A DNA stretch of 64,000 nucleotides from Tomocerus qinae (GCA_020055645.1 CM034546.1:135925875-135989874), one strand, 5' to 3'; positions 22,771 to 35,007 are shown, counted from the stretch's first letter. Numbers and translations are program-made. The notes: generated by a model from the sequence alone, not told the origin.

Positions 22771-23622
22771 CGAACGGAATTATCAGGAGCAATGCAATAC
22801 ACACAAACAAGCACAGCACTGCTGGACTGAGAGCGAGGATAATACATGCACTGTACATTTAGGTGAAGTGAGGGAGAGAGGAGTTCAAATTATCGTACAG
22901 CGTAGCGTTGTTAACATCTATTACGTCAATTTTGAGTACATGTGGACATTATTATATTATTAATTATTATTAAGGAAATATTATATGTATATACTAATCG
23001 GTATAATTTCTGTCCTTGCTCCGTTACTTTTTTACACCAGTTACTATGGTTTATTATTAATTATTATGAGTCACAAACGACTCATAATAGTCATAATCAT
23101 AAAACGTATACATAATACAATGACCTTGGGCTAGTACAAAGTACTCTCTCAGTTTGAATTTGTTTGTTTTTACAGTTTGAGGTGGGCGAATTAATTCAAA
23201 TTAAACTGTATAAAGTTAATTGACACTCCAATAAAATGGTTATGTAGCAGATATACCTGTTATAATAGTAACAAAAGAAATGTGAAATACTTTGGCAGTT
23301 GGCATCTTAGTTATATGAGATTACGGGTCCAGGATTTTGTAACATTGTAATAAATCACAGTAAAAAATAAAATAATTGTAGCTATAACCGATTTTTATCT
23401 GCTAATTCTAGCGGGTCACACATGACTGAACTCGGTGTCGAATACTTGAGGACCCTTTAATCTTCGGGTAATAGATTTGACTAATATATAGCCCCACTAC
23501 TTTTGAATATTTCCAGTTCAGTCGTGATTGTTACTGCCAGATAAGAATGCGCTGATAAAAATCGTTTATCAAAGGTTATTAAATGCAATTTAAAGCGAAT
23601 AAAGTATATTGTGTAAATATTT
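22771..23622. other. Intergenic, no gene seen
   Basis: Downstream flank of the rhomboid gene. No exon or RNA gene recognised, and no canonical poly(A) signal close after the rhomboid stop. Confidence 0.3.
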
Positions 23623-26103
23623 TCAATCTGAAGTCCTAGTTTGATTGTACCGCTGTAGACCTTCACTGCATTCCGGGTCGTTTTGGCAAAATGTCGAAAC
23701 CTCAGAGTCAGCAGTACCATCTAAAATAGTTTGGTAAAGGTGTATCTTGACTGACTTCAGATAATCTGTATCGAAATGCGAAGGATAGTAAAAACTCGGT
23801 ATGGATATATTGGTCACGATGATCCCCAATGCAAGAACTATCATTGTAGTTGCACATATTATTTTGCAGTTTTTCTCCCAAGGACGATTTTCAAAGCTTT
23901 TTAGCACAATGATGGCCGTTAGAAATCCAGTGATAGCGCCACCAATATGTGCTGAATGACTTGTCTGAATTGAAAAAAAAAAACAAAATTACATGACAAC
24001 ATTCAAAAATATTACAAAAGCCAGAGCAATTAAATCCACGTGTAAGTATTGTTTACAGTCTACCTTCAATCAATTGAGTTCTTTTATTTGTACATATAGA
24101 GATTTGCGCAAGAATTGCTTTCCTTTTTCTAAAATTCGCTAAGCTAAAATCGGTACTTTTGGTAGTCGGTAAACAAAACGTTACCTTTATTACGACTTCT
24201 TTAGAGTCACATCTTATAAGCATGTCGACTCTAGATATTTACATGCCTGACTGGCTGACTTTCGTAAAATAAAGTGACTAACAGTCGCAACATAACAAAC
24301 GTCATGCATTGAATGAAATATCGTGGTAGCAAAAGTCTGCAATAGTTTATACCTTTGATTTTTCGTTTGACATAAACTCAATGTATACATTTGAACCAAT
24401 ATCCCATCCGAAGTAGGCCAGAAAGCCGAGCAATCGAAAGATATTAAAGCTAATTATGTTCCAGTACTGCAAAGAAAATTAAGCAAGGACATAAATTATT
24501 TGCAACAACAAAAATGCACAATTTAATAATTTTGTAGACATCATACTTACAAGGACAAGTGTGGCTAAATGGGCAAGGAATAAACCATATACTGCTCCTG
24601 AAGCCCCAACACCATAAACTGTAGGACTAAGAACTGTAATGAACAGAGTGCCACCTAAAACAGAGGTCAAGTATATAATTGCCACCCGGGCACTATTTTG
24701 GGCAACTTCGAGCAGAATTCCAAGTACGAGTTGAAGACCAATATTTCTCCACAAATGCACATGTCTACAGAAAGAATAAATCATTAGAAAGCTGACAGCA
24801 CAAATTATTATAATATTCCTCCCCCAACAAATCCATTCCAATACTGAGAATTTTACAACAAAAAAGACAAACATTTTTTTAGCAAACAAAGGCAAAATGT
24901 TTTTAAGCAATCGCGATATAAGAACCACAATGTAAAAAATAATTTCCAAAAACTAAATAATTTGACTCAGATGGTCGTGGTCCAACCATATGATAAAAAA
25001 TAGTACTCTATATAAAATTCGTTATTGAAATTCCCGATTCGACTAATACATCAAGATTTTGTTTTAAAACAGCTATTGCATAATATGTCAACATTTTTCT
25101 AGCATACGTGCTAGGTTTCAGCTAGTTATTTGGATAGTAATTATTTGGAGACTTACGAGTTATGGGCAAACATCATTGATAAGAATCTCCATATTTCATG
25201 TCTCCTACGTGGATCATAGCACAATGCAAGCCACCATTCAGTTTCTCTATCAGCATAATATAATATTACCTAAAGACGCAAAAATTATGAAATTCCAATT
25301 CAATGGACCAGTTGACTATTCACGCAGAGCCTCATTAGCGAGACACCACGACAGACGACACTAAAAGGATAGACACAACAGCCGAGTTTCGGTCCGCCGC
25401 AGTGTCCATAAACCATTAGGCGGTCGGCCGAAAGTCGGCTATATGTCTATCTTTTTAATGTCGTGGTGTCTCGCTAAGTCGCTAATGGGGCATTGAGTGA
25501 ATAGCCAAGTGGTCCATTGATACTTTTAGTGGTGCTTTAGTTATGCATATCAGCAGTGTTATAATAAATTATATAAACCATGATTATTATTGGCTGTTTT
25601 TATTTTGTACCTGAAGCGCAGAAATTGCAAGGATAAAAATGGGATAATGAAGATCTTTTTTATAGGGCGGGGCTCGTTCTCGATTGTCGCCACTTAAATT
25701 CTCATCCTCTGCAGATGATGTGTTTCTTTGTTTTCCTCTGTTCGGCAATACCCAAAAATCCAAAAACTGCTTAAATCCACTTAAGATTTGTTTCCACACA
25801 TTTGGCTGAAACCCCATTAGAAATCATTAACTTATTGAATTTTTGATTATTCTGATTATGCATGCTAATTCTAAATTACACACAAAACCTTTCATCAATA
25901 GATAAGGGGTTAAAACGTTAAACCATTAAATTATAGTTAAAAATCATTTTTAAATACGATTGAATACTTTATGATCACGAACATTATTTTAAAAATAAAG
26001 ATATTAACCACACAATGTATCTTACCGGACTACTGGTTGTTGTATTTTCACCGTTGACTTCACTGGTCATCGGAATTGCTACAATATTTGAATCTCTATC
26101 CAT
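23623..26103 (-). CDS. Rhomboid-family intramembrane serine protease
   Basis: Six exons on the minus strand: 26103-26026, 25805-25611, 25269-25157, 24764-24551, 24466-24353 and 23964-23623. All introns are GT-AG with consistent phase; the product is 351 residues. After a hydrophilic cytoplasmic N-terminus (1-76) comes TM1 (about 80-96), the luminal loop with the WR motif (118-119), the His/Asn helix FAHNSHVHLWRN (125-136), the catalytic serine in GASGAVYG (Ser184), and the catalytic histidine in SAHIGG (His244). A further TM follows, so the 6+1 secretase-type topology of animal RHBDL/Drosophila Rhomboid is likely. These proteases cleave TM proteins, classically EGF-family precursors, in the secretory pathway. 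All active-site residues are present. An ATG at 25817 lies upstream of the exon 2 acceptor and is probably not the start; the exon at 26103 gives a better one. Confidence 0.9.
25300..25520. mobile_element. Fold-back MITE in a rhomboid intron
   Basis: A 221-bp imperfect palindrome: TCAATGGACCAGTTGACTAT at the left and the inverted TCAATGGACCACTTGGCTAT at the right, with further pairing through GCGAGACACCACGAC. It sits in the intron between rhomboid exons 2 and 3, 31 bp from the acceptor. No coding capacity and no clear target duplication. Confidence 0.8.
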
Positions 26104-26518
26104 TTAGGCGTAGGTCACAGGCATAAAATTATTTGTTAAATATTGTATTATTAGGAAAAGCTATCATTTCTATTTGGCCTCCAGGTGAAATATTATATTC
26201 ACAACACGGAACACGGAACAACTGAAAATTGCTGATCCTGTTCTTGCAGCTAATGGCTCACTGCACTAGCTCCAAATGAATATTTACTAACAGCCAATCA
26301 TTAATGTGGACATCCAGTTCTGTTGCGTGAACCCATCCAGAAGTAACTCCAAGTTCGACATATTCAATATTAAGTAAATCTAGAATGGGCAAGAATCAAA
26401 AATTAAATAACACCATTAGTTTGGACTTTATACTTTAAATAATTCCCGGCAAAACCTCGATGCATATGATTCATTCATAGGGGTAAGGCTTGGCACTCGA
26501 GCTTTCAAATCTGGCGCT
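26104..26518. other. Upstream flank of the rhomboid gene
   Basis: Presumed promoter side of the rhomboid gene. No TATA box or other element stands out, and no gene is seen. Confidence 0.3.
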
Positions 26519-26711
26519 CAGGCACGTGTATATGAATTTTCCAAGGGGGGAGGGTAGTTATTATGGTAAAACTACATATAATCAAAATATAACAGTAAAA
26601 ATTAACAAACTAGGTTTTCAAATTTTTTCGATTTTTAACCTTTTTTACAAAAACAAATTCTCTTTTTTTCGCTATTAAGGTAGGGGATGGGTCCCTCTAA
26701 ATACGTACTTG
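26519..26711. mobile_element. hAT-like MITE, family C, copy 1
   Basis: Left end CAGGCACGTGTATATGAA and right end AAATACGTACTTG are inverted relatives of the family C terminus CA(A/G)GCACGTATCYAG. Flanks CTGGCGCT and CTTGCGCT match at 7 of 8 bases, fitting an aged 8-bp duplication. No coding capacity. Confidence 0.65.
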
Positions 26712-27991
26712 CTTGCGCTACCCGGGCTATTAATCGAGGTGTTACCGTGTTGCTTGGAATTTCTTTTATATGGGGTTGGTAATATTATTGCTCATCTAAT
26801 GTATGTAATGCGCGCATGCATGTTTATAAAAGCCTAGGCCTTATGGTTACAGCCTTGCTACGATTATATTCTGGTTCTGGATAAACACAGACATTGTTGT
26901 CATAGACAAACATTGTCTAGTCTATAACAACATCAGTTTTCTTTTGATCCACTTAAATTTTTTTTAATTAGTTAAGCATTAAAAGCAAAATACTCCAAAG
27001 CATATTATATTTATATTTATACTGATAAAACCATCACCATATTTGAAATAGTCATTTTATTTATTTTGAATACAATATTATAAATTAACTGATTATAGTA
27101 ACAATTCAATTAACGAAATCACATAGTATTAACAAGCTGACAGCATCAAAGGCGAGTATATAATGTAGAGTTTAAGATTATACATTAGGACATCACATGT
27201 AAAGATAAATGACAAGCAAACAGCAAGTATATTTGGATTTTGGATATTATTTAGAGCCCAAGCCCGTAGGGACCTTCAATAAAATCAGCTAATCAACTGA
27301 TTTCTTCTTTTTGGGTAAACATTTTCGGAACTGTAAAAGCAATTTTTTGGTTGTTAAAAGATTTATTTTAGGCAGCGAAGAGAATAGGAGTAACAGTAAT
27401 AGGGGATCATTGATTTCACCACAGCTTTACATACACCCCCAGACTTTAGAATTTACTGCTACTGCCATTTGCATTCACTGACTAAAATAATTATTTTAAC
27501 AGTCAAAATATATTTTTCACAGCCCCACAAATACCCACCCTTTTATTTTGAGCCATCTCCAATTTTCCATCAAAATCCAGTTAACTCCACCCATCTTCGT
27601 CTCAGTCTTTATTTATCCTTCCTCAGAGCCAGAGCAGCAATATCTATCAATCTATGTAATTTAAAATTAAAATATATGATATATCTGTGGAAATGTAATG
27701 ATACATGAATTTTCAGTCTTGATTGTAATTAATCAAAATGATAGTCTTTACATTTTATTTAGAAAAAAATATTTTACACTTACCAATAAAAAGTTGTTGA
27801 TATATTCGCAGAATCAAAATTTTCATCATTATTTTGATCATTTCACAAGTTTTAAGTACAAAAGTGTAATACAGTTCAGCCGTAGATTAAAAAATTTAGC
27901 GCGTAAGTGGTGTAAGTACATAAAACGTGCTTTTGTAGTACAGAAAATATTTTAACTTTCAGAGGATCAGATCATTGATCACACCCGCACC
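26712..27991. other. Intergenic, no confident gene
   Basis: Frames at 27469-27708 and 27698-27955 have no recognisable domain. On the minus strand, a TTTTACAG acceptor near 27333 is followed by a short basic frame ending FRKCLPKKKKSVD; it could be a terminal exon, but no partner exon was found. Confidence 0.3.
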
Positions 27992-28120
27992 CAGTGTACA
28001 AAATACTAATTACCACTTACCAGTGGTGAACGGTTTTTAATAGTATTTAATGTTAAATACCAACCCCTTAAAATTTGATGGTAAATAGAATAAATGGTAA
28101 AAAAATAGATTATTAAAATG
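27992..28120. mobile_element. hAT-like family B, left-end fragment
   Basis: It begins CAGTGTACAAAATACTAATT and continues with CCACTTACCAGTGGT, closely matching the left end of the complete element at 41989. The right end is not recognisable nearby, so this is a truncated copy. Confidence 0.55.
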
Positions 28121-28280
28121 ATGAATAATTCATACCCACAAATTGTGCTCTGCACACTTCAAAGAAATGTATCCTATATTTCGGCTTTTCTCCCCAAGGT
28201 TAAAAAGGTTTTCTCTGATGCCTAAAAGAGTATTTTCTAGCGTCTCTATGTAAATAATAATTTCTAAATACTAATGGCTA

Positions 28281-28490
28281 ATGCTAATAATAATAATGCT
28301 TATTCCATGTCTGACAAACCATACAAGGCACAGATGTGTACTGTGTACGGCATGTGGTGTAACCGTAACCCACCATATGCGTAATGCAAGAAGAATTCCC
28401 CAAGACGATTCAGATCAGAAGGCAAGGCGGATGTTATGTGTCATCATTAGAGCTGACTCATTCAATCCAGAATACATCTGCAATACATGA
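28281..28490 (+). pseudogene. Cys-rich fragment, possible zinc-binding remnant
   Basis: A 69-codon frame with RCVLCTACG, ARRIPQDDSDQKARRML and a final YICNT. The paired cysteines and the ARRIP...KAR...ICN pattern look like part of a zinc-binding domain of the kind carried by some arthropod gene or transposon families. The frame stops at a TGA just before the MITE at 28492. I cannot name a family. It is probably a fragment rather than a complete gene. Confidence 0.25.
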
Positions 28491-28491
28491 G

Positions 28492-28758
28492 CAGTGTTCC
28501 ATTTTAGCCGGCTAAAATGATTTTGACCAGCCAGCCGGCTAAATTGGCTGAAATCGCTAGTGGCCAAAATGGCCAAAAATCCTGGGTTTTTAAATTTCCG
28601 GCCAAATCAAGGATGATTTTCTCAGTTCACATAGCCCCATTTGACTATTTTTGGCCATTTTGGCCATTTTAACCACTGGCTAAAAAGAATTTCAACCAGC
28701 AGGCCTGCCATTTTAGCCAGCCATTTTAACCAACCAGCCGGCTGGTCATCGAACACTG
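28492..28758. mobile_element. hAT-like MITE, CAGTGTTC/GCCGGC type
   Basis: A 267-bp element beginning CAGTGTTCCATTTTAGCCGG and ending CCGGCTGGTCATCGAACACTG-like, flanked by a perfect 8-bp duplication TACATGAG (28484-28491 and 28759-28766). The interior is built from GGCCA/TGGCC and GCCGGC palindromic words that would fold strongly. It shares the CAGTGTTC start with family B but is otherwise different. Confidence 0.9.
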
Positions 28759-30149
28759 TACATGAGAGCTTCTTTTTGTAGCGATGACTTACAGCCCATT
28801 GCTAGGGCCGCCCGAGCTCGATTGTCACCCCGGGCAGAATATAAACTCCTTTCTTTTAAGTACATTATTTAACTAAATGAGCTATACTTGTACCTGAAAC
28901 TATAAAATTATTTTATGGTTTAAATTTTTAAAATGATTTTGGATTGAAATTTACTATGAATCTTCATGGGATTTCCCGCTATATGTACCAAATGTCAAAT
29001 GTGCCAATTGTTTTAGGGATTTTGAGAAGTGCGAAAACCAAAAAAGTGCCAAAAGAATTAAATGCCAATATATAAGTTTAATTAGTCATTGTTAAGTCTC
29101 TTGTTATGAACAGGGGTATTACGCTGTAAATTGTAATTACACATTATACGCCATTTTAAGCCTTCGTCTTAGATTCACTATGAATTACAAATTTATTCAC
29201 TAGAAACTATAAATATTTAAGCATAGAACGTCTACCGCAAACCCTTGAGATTTTGGCATTAAATACTTTTTGTGGCACTTTTGGACAGTGAGAGTGCCAA
29301 TTGGCACTTATATACGGACACCCGCCATGGCCATGGACAGAGAAATCCAAAGGATGAAGTAAGACAGTTGTTTGCACACTTTAAAAATCGTGCCATGAAA
29401 TACATAAGGCATACCAGTATCCGCTTTCAAGGGACCTAACCTTATTAAAGCAATAACATTTATACGTATTTGTGTAATTACTGCCTTACTTCAACCAGTC
29501 CAAAAATTGCTATTCTAAATGTTCCCCGAAAATTTGAGGTTTAAGATTTTGATTTTTTGAAAAAAAAAACATTTTATTTAGCGCTTTACCTACGGCAATA
29601 TAGATTTTTCGAGGTTCCTTATGGAAAAATGAGTGATTTAAATCTATGTTATGGTTTAATAATATCATTAATTTCATTCAATAATTGTATGAAATTATTC
29701 CGTTTTTTGCTCCTTTTTTTAAACTATAATAGACATGCTAAAAGAAGATTGATGATTCGTGGTATGAATCAGCCCTTCTACATCTGACATTCCGAAGGTA
29801 TTATATATTTGTGACGAAAACAACCAGAAACAATCATAGATAACATCAATATTTGAATATTTTCTAATTCAAACAACATTTAAAGCACATAAATTAGTTT
29901 TACCCAGCTTCCGCTTCTCAACATATAAATGGCTAATATTAATACCTGACTAGGTATACATTATACATACCAATATTACCAATTCCAAAAAGATGACGTT
30001 CAAAATTTCGAATTTACCAAAACTATTGAGGAACTAATATTCTAATTTCCCAGAATTTTTTGTCGTTAGCAGTACTCCACATTGGGATAGCCAATTTTGG
30101 TCAAAAAATTTATATAATTTCTGGGATATTATATTATTATATTATTGTA
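28759..30149. other. Intergenic with a degenerate inverted repeat
   Basis: Between about 28997 and 29315, phrases GTGCCAATTG, AAGTGCCAAAAG and TTAAATGCCA recur in inverted order at the other side, so an old TIR element is likely. The frame at 29557-29787 has no recognisable domain. No gene is supported. Confidence 0.35.
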
Positions 30150-30320
30150 CAGGCACGTATCTAGAAATTTGTTCAAGGGGGAATTATGCTAACAATAATA
30201 TATATTCGCGCGAAGCGCGAAAAAACTTTGCAATTTTAGGCCATTTTTGAGAAAAAAATTCTCTTTTTCTCAGAATAGGGGGGCGCTGCGCCCCCCTGCC
30301 CCCCACTAAATACGTGCTTG
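30150..30320. mobile_element. hAT-like MITE, family C, copy 2
   Basis: A 171-bp element from CAGGCACGTATCTAG to AAATACGTGCTTG, flanked by TTATTGTA and TTATTATA (7 of 8 match). The interior has TTCGCGCGAAGCGCGAA and a GGGGGGCGCTGCGCCCCCC palindrome near the right end, as in other copies of the family. Confidence 0.8.
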
Positions 30321-31512
30321 TTATTATATTCTACAGTCCACACCATTTATCTCGATATACTATCAATCAAAATAGAAATATTTTAAATTAAAGCTGCAAG
30401 AAACAATTTGTATATACAATACAATCAATAAATTATACAAAAAGAAAAACAAATTCTGAAACATGCTAAAACAGCTAATGTGTTAAAAATCCATTGAAAT
30501 TTGCATTCAACATTGGAAAAATTTAAGAAGTAAAATATGTCCATCGATTTTTTCGTTTAATCCAAAACTGTCCAGCAAAGTTTCAATTTAACGTAAGTAG
30601 GTATATCGCTAACACTGATTATGGAAATTTATTATGTCGTCATCGTTAGCTTGTATATTATATTGGAGTTTTGGAGGCCATTCAATACTACATATTAGGG
30701 CAAGGCAAGCAGCAATGGGTGCAATTATCTTATAATAACTCAAATGTTTAACTCACTTGTTTAGTTGCGTGTTTGCCATATATTTCGCTTCTATTTTTTG
30801 AAGCTGAAATATAAATTTATGTTACACATTTCAATTTCAACTTCAGTTTTTACTATTTTTGTTTTGAGTGACACTGTTATAAACAAAAATAAAATATCAA
30901 ACTAATATTTACTTCGTCATTCGTTATAAGTTATTTACCATTATGCACTCCAATCCAATCCAAACAAACTTTCACAGAGGTCTGATTCACCGCTAATGCC
31001 TGTATGTAACACAATTTAGTCATACAATACGAAAGCGTCCCCTCTTGCTCTCCAGACTACAGGTTTTCAAACCAGATAAATCCAGACTTAATTTCTTAAT
31101 TGAAGATTGAAAAATTAAATTTTTAAAATAAATGAAATTTTTGAAATTAGTACAATTCGCATGTGTACACACATGACACAAGTGCAGTTTATTTATTTCA
31201 AGTGAAATTTATTGAAGTTTTTGAAATAAATGCAATATACTCTATTTATTTCATTTATTTCAAATATTTATTTTTTCAAAGAAAGTGGAAGTGAAATGTT
31301 TCACGAAATATTTCAAAAATTTCACCTGTTTATTTTTGCAATATATTTTATTTTAAGTGTCATGTATGTTCCTCTTACTCTCACTCAAATAATTATACAA
31401 TATATTATGGACCTAGGAAACTTTTGAGCATCTGCACCTGCTCAAAAGTTAAAAGGAACTTTTGAGCACCCATGCAGCATTTGGCATAGGTGGACACTTT
31501 ATAAGCACCCCG
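30321..31512. other. Intergenic, no gene seen
   Basis: AT-rich DNA. Around 31090-31330 the words TTTGAAATAAATG and ATTTATTTCA recur in low-complexity fashion, which explains the short open frame at 31230-31427. No gene is supported. Confidence 0.35.
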
Positions 31513-31623
31513 TCACTATTTTCGCCTTTTTTCTAACCTAACCTAACCTAATAAAAATTAACATAATAAATGTGTGGTTATTTCAATTTTATTAGGTTAG
31601 GTCAAAAAAGAGGCAAATAGTGA
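31513..31623. repeat. Small inverted repeat holding (CCTAA)n
   Basis: TCACTATTTTCGCCTTTTTT at the left pairs with GGCAAATAGTGA at the right. Within the arms are three CCTAA units at the left and two TTAGG units at the right, so the telomere-like motif is part of the stem. About 111 bp; possibly a tiny MITE. Confidence 0.55.
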
Positions 31624-31639
31624 GTTTGTCGATATGGCA

Positions 31640-32800
31640 TAACCAATTTGTATTAGAAGTTTTCAAATGCTATTTTCCACATTACGAAATGCCCCCTTTC
31701 GCTAATCATTTTCATTCAATCACGACTCACCACCATTCAGCCTTCTTATGTTAATTTCTATTATTTCTATTATTGTTTTAATGTTATTCTATAATATAAT
31801 CGCACTAATACCTGACTATCTATGTCTTGGTAGGGGAGTCTAGGAAACCTGCATATTATATTACTAGTGAACCCAGCTAAGGGGGCAAATCTAGCACTCA
31901 AGAGAAATTCAGCAAGCCACTCATCACAGTAATAAAAACAATTTCGAAATTCGAAAACATCCCATTAGGTTATTATGTTAACTTTGTAACTACAAAGTAT
32001 ATTTAAATTAATATACTTTTATTTTCTACAGTAGTAGTCCTGATAAAAAGGAATTTCCTCCACCAAAATAATAACTGTAGATTGTAGCATCAAACAGAGA
32101 ACAGTGAAAGACTATTTTCGAAAGAGTTCGCACAAAGTTACCAAAAAGCTCCCTTTTACAATCAAAAAATTCGATTCCCCGTGGAATTTTGGAAAAACAT
32201 ACAAAATCCATGAGTACAACTTACTAATATTATTAAAGAATAAATAGAGGTACCCAGTACGGTTAATTATTTCAATTCTACAAAAGATGTCGCAACTGGC
32301 ACGAAGGAATCAAGAGCGTGGTAAAAAGTAAACCCAGCTCTACTAAATAATGTTGAATAAGTTTGTCGATGTAGCAGAACCAATTTGGATTAGAAGTTTT
32401 GAAATGCTATTTAATACTCACATTGTCACATTACTATCATTACGAAATGTTCCCCTTCGATAATCATTCCCATTCGATCACCCATCACCATTCAACCTGT
32501 TTTCTATTAATATTTTGATGTTATAATAATAATATGAAACAACTCATTTCTGTGGTTTAGAGGAATTGGGCTTGCGCATTTTGCTTTTTTGCTTTTAAGC
32601 AGCCTGCATATATTACGTATGCAGTTGATGGGAGGAGGGGATACCCAAAAGTGTTGCAGTCAGCACTTGCGTTACACATGTGGGAGGGGGTTTTGCTTTA
32701 CGTAATATATGCAGGTTCCCTAGGTTCTCCCTACCACACGTACATACATATATATATAGACAGGTAAATTTATCAAGTCTGCGATTATATATAGAGATGT
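31640..32800 (+). repeat. GATA-tail repeat family, fullest copy
   Basis: Near 31820 the element begins with a CTATCTATGTCTTGGTAGGGG-type end, followed by CCTGCATATTATA; it closes near 32760 with the inverted form (ATATGCAGGTTCCCTAGG, then CTACCACACGTACATACATA). Terminal inverted repeats thus include a short tetranucleotide microsatellite. The segment at 31640-31800 (AACCAATTTGTATTAGAAGT) resembles the interior at about 32380-32550, so two copies overlap or one is nested. No coding capacity. Confidence 0.6.
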
Positions 32801-33552
32801 AACGTAAAAGTCCCTCTCTCAACTCTCAAGTATGTATAGCGCAAGTGCTAGCTGTAACTCTTTTGGACATCGCTTCCTCCCATCAACTATCAACGTAATA
32901 TATGCACGTTCCTAGAAAGCACAAAAGTAAAATGCGCATGCCCTCCCTCTAAACCAACGAATTGAATTGCTTCATCACTCTATAATATAAACGTCATTGT
33001 TATGTGTGTATGTTGTATGTTTGTGTGTACTGATGTTTTGAAATTATGAATGTTATTTCTCGGCCACCGTACCGTTATTTCAAAATGTATTAACAACACA
33101 ATTTGGTTTATTTGCTGAAGATGCTAAATTCCATCGAGATAGAACTTGGTTTTATGCATACACGCTTGCGCGGTGATAAAATTATGAAAGTCACTGTTGT
33201 GAGACGTGGTAGTTGATACTCTTTCTTTCAATTTAATACACCGTGCCGTGACCTTATTTTATACGCAGGAAAGTCTAAAAATTGGCTATTCATAATAAAA
33301 CTATATTTTTTTCAATTCGCAAATGGTTTTAAGCTAATAGGAGGTTAAAAATGTTTTACGCTTTAAATAGAAAAACTAAGTCCATTTTCAAATAGAAAAT
33401 ATTCAGAGCGGGATGAAGTGGTAAACAATTTTTTTAATTTCAAATGTGTACGTATTGAATCTGCCACTTATGTGTTAAAGAGATTTATTATCATAAAATC
33501 ATGACTTCTAATATGACGTCACAAATGGTGATGATGATAGGATTAGGAAGAA
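32801..33552. other. Intergenic, no gene seen
   Basis: The first 150 bp contain a partial inverted relative of the GATA-tail repeat (CATCAACTATCAACGTAATA, then TATGCACGTTCC). The remainder has no supported feature. Confidence 0.35.
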
Positions 33553-33727
33553 CAAGCACGTGGGGGGCCGGGGGGGGGTCCGGGCCCCCCTAAGTATACA
33601 GAAAAAGGCAATTTTTTGTCAAAAAAGGTGAAAAATCCAAAATATTTTCGCGCTTCGCGAATATGACTTGAATTTATCAATATATTTTGGTGGCCCCCCC
33701 TAGGTCAAATTCCTGGATACGTGCTTG
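33553..33727. mobile_element. hAT-like MITE, family C, copy 3
   Basis: A 175-bp element from CAAGCACGTGGGGGGCCGGG to CTGGATACGTGCTTG. The interior TTCGCGCTTCGCGAA and the GTGGCCCCCCCTAGGTCAAA block match the copy at 43315. Flanking 8-mers do not match, so the duplication has decayed or one end is replaced. Confidence 0.75.
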
Positions 33728-34440
33728 GTCATGAATGTCATGGAAGTTGACATTTTCCTTGCATTGACACTATACAACGGTAGTATATGTAATTAGTTAT
33801 TCCAAATCAAAAAAACAAAATTTTCTAAAACTTCAGCCTATTACGACCAAGTCCAAAAATTTTTGTGTTGGAATTTTATTGTGACTATCGATACTTACTC
33901 TGGTCACCCATTATGGTCACATTTTTGACTTGGGGTATAATGTTACGTCTACGTTACTCTGACTCATCATTATGCATACTGCCAAGCTTAGATGTAAGCA
34001 TCCCATCCATTATACTCAACATCACCATCCAGGTGTATGAATTGGCTGAAAGGGATGTGTTGGTGATGGCTGTAATGGTACACTTTATTTGAAAACTGGC
34101 GATGGGCTATATTAGATGGGTTACTTTATTTGAATATTGGTGGTGGGCAGGATAGGATGTTGATCTTTTCTTAGGTGTTTGGTGATGATGGGATGGATGG
34201 GGTTGGATGTTCCATCTTTTGCATTGGATGGGATGTTTACCTACAACTTACATCTATGCTGCCAAGTGTTATTCTGTTTTATCCGACCAAGCAAATAAAC
34301 TGCTTCCCCTCACGCACCAGGTGGGTGACGGAAATAAGTTTCTGAAATATATTCTATCCATCTTACAATATTACCCCGGAATACACACTAGCTTTATTTA
34401 TAACAGGGCCTGGGCCCTGTGACCGGCTAGTATTATTATA
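33728..34440. repeat. Intergenic with GGATG-rich tract
   Basis: Between about 34100 and 34240, GGATG, GGTGATG and GATGGG words repeat irregularly, a degenerate minisatellite. Frames at 33865-34092 and 34207-34422 have no recognisable domain and partly reflect this repeat. No gene is supported. Confidence 0.4.
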
Positions 34441-35007
34441 ACATCAGAACAATAATACGAATTCACATAAGATAATTATTGGTGATTGAATGGAAATAAT
34501 TAGCTAAAGAAGGCAATTCGTTTTCCAAAATCCCGGAATAATATTTTTCTGATTTTAAAGGGGAACATTCTGGGGTGTTTAATAAAAATAATCTTTTATT
34601 ATTCCCTCTATTGGATCTACAGTTACTATTTTGGTTTAGGAACTTTTCCATTTGAACCGGAATTGTTTTTATTACTGTGATGGGTGGCCTGCTTAATTTC
34701 TCTTGAGTGCCAGGTTCGCCCCTTAGCTGGGTTCACTAGTAATAATATGAAACGACTTATTTCGGTTGTTTAGAGGAATTGGGTTTGCGTATTTTGCTTT
34801 TTTGCTTCTAAGGTTCATGCATATATTACGTGTGCAGTTGATGGGAGGAGGAAGTACTCAAAAGTGTTGCAGTCAGCACTTGCGTTACACATGTGGAAGT
34901 GGGTTTTGCGTTACGCAATATATGCAGGTTCCCTAGGTTCTCCTACCAGACATAGATAGATAGATAGATTGGTAAGTTTTTTTCCGTCTATGGTTATTAT
35001 ATAGAGA
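34441..35007 (+). repeat. GATA-tail repeat family, rearranged copy
   Basis: The block 34640-34740 is the reverse complement of about 31862-31960, whereas 34745-35007 runs in the same direction as 32525-32800 and contains four TAGA units before GGTAAGTTTTTTTCC. The left module is therefore inverted relative to the copy at 31640. Confidence 0.6.

Noticed and set aside
25587..25817. ATG at 25817 as the rhomboid start
   Set aside because: TTTCAG just after it is a good acceptor, and an upstream exon starting at 26103 joins in frame, so this ATG most likely lies in an intron.
31230..31427. 65-codon hydrophobic frame as a membrane protein
   Set aside because: It lies in low-complexity TTTATTTCA sequence; the hydrophobicity follows from T-rich composition.
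33865..34422. Short frames near the GGATG tract as genes
   Set aside because: Composition reflects degenerate repeats, with no domain, signal peptide or splice partner.
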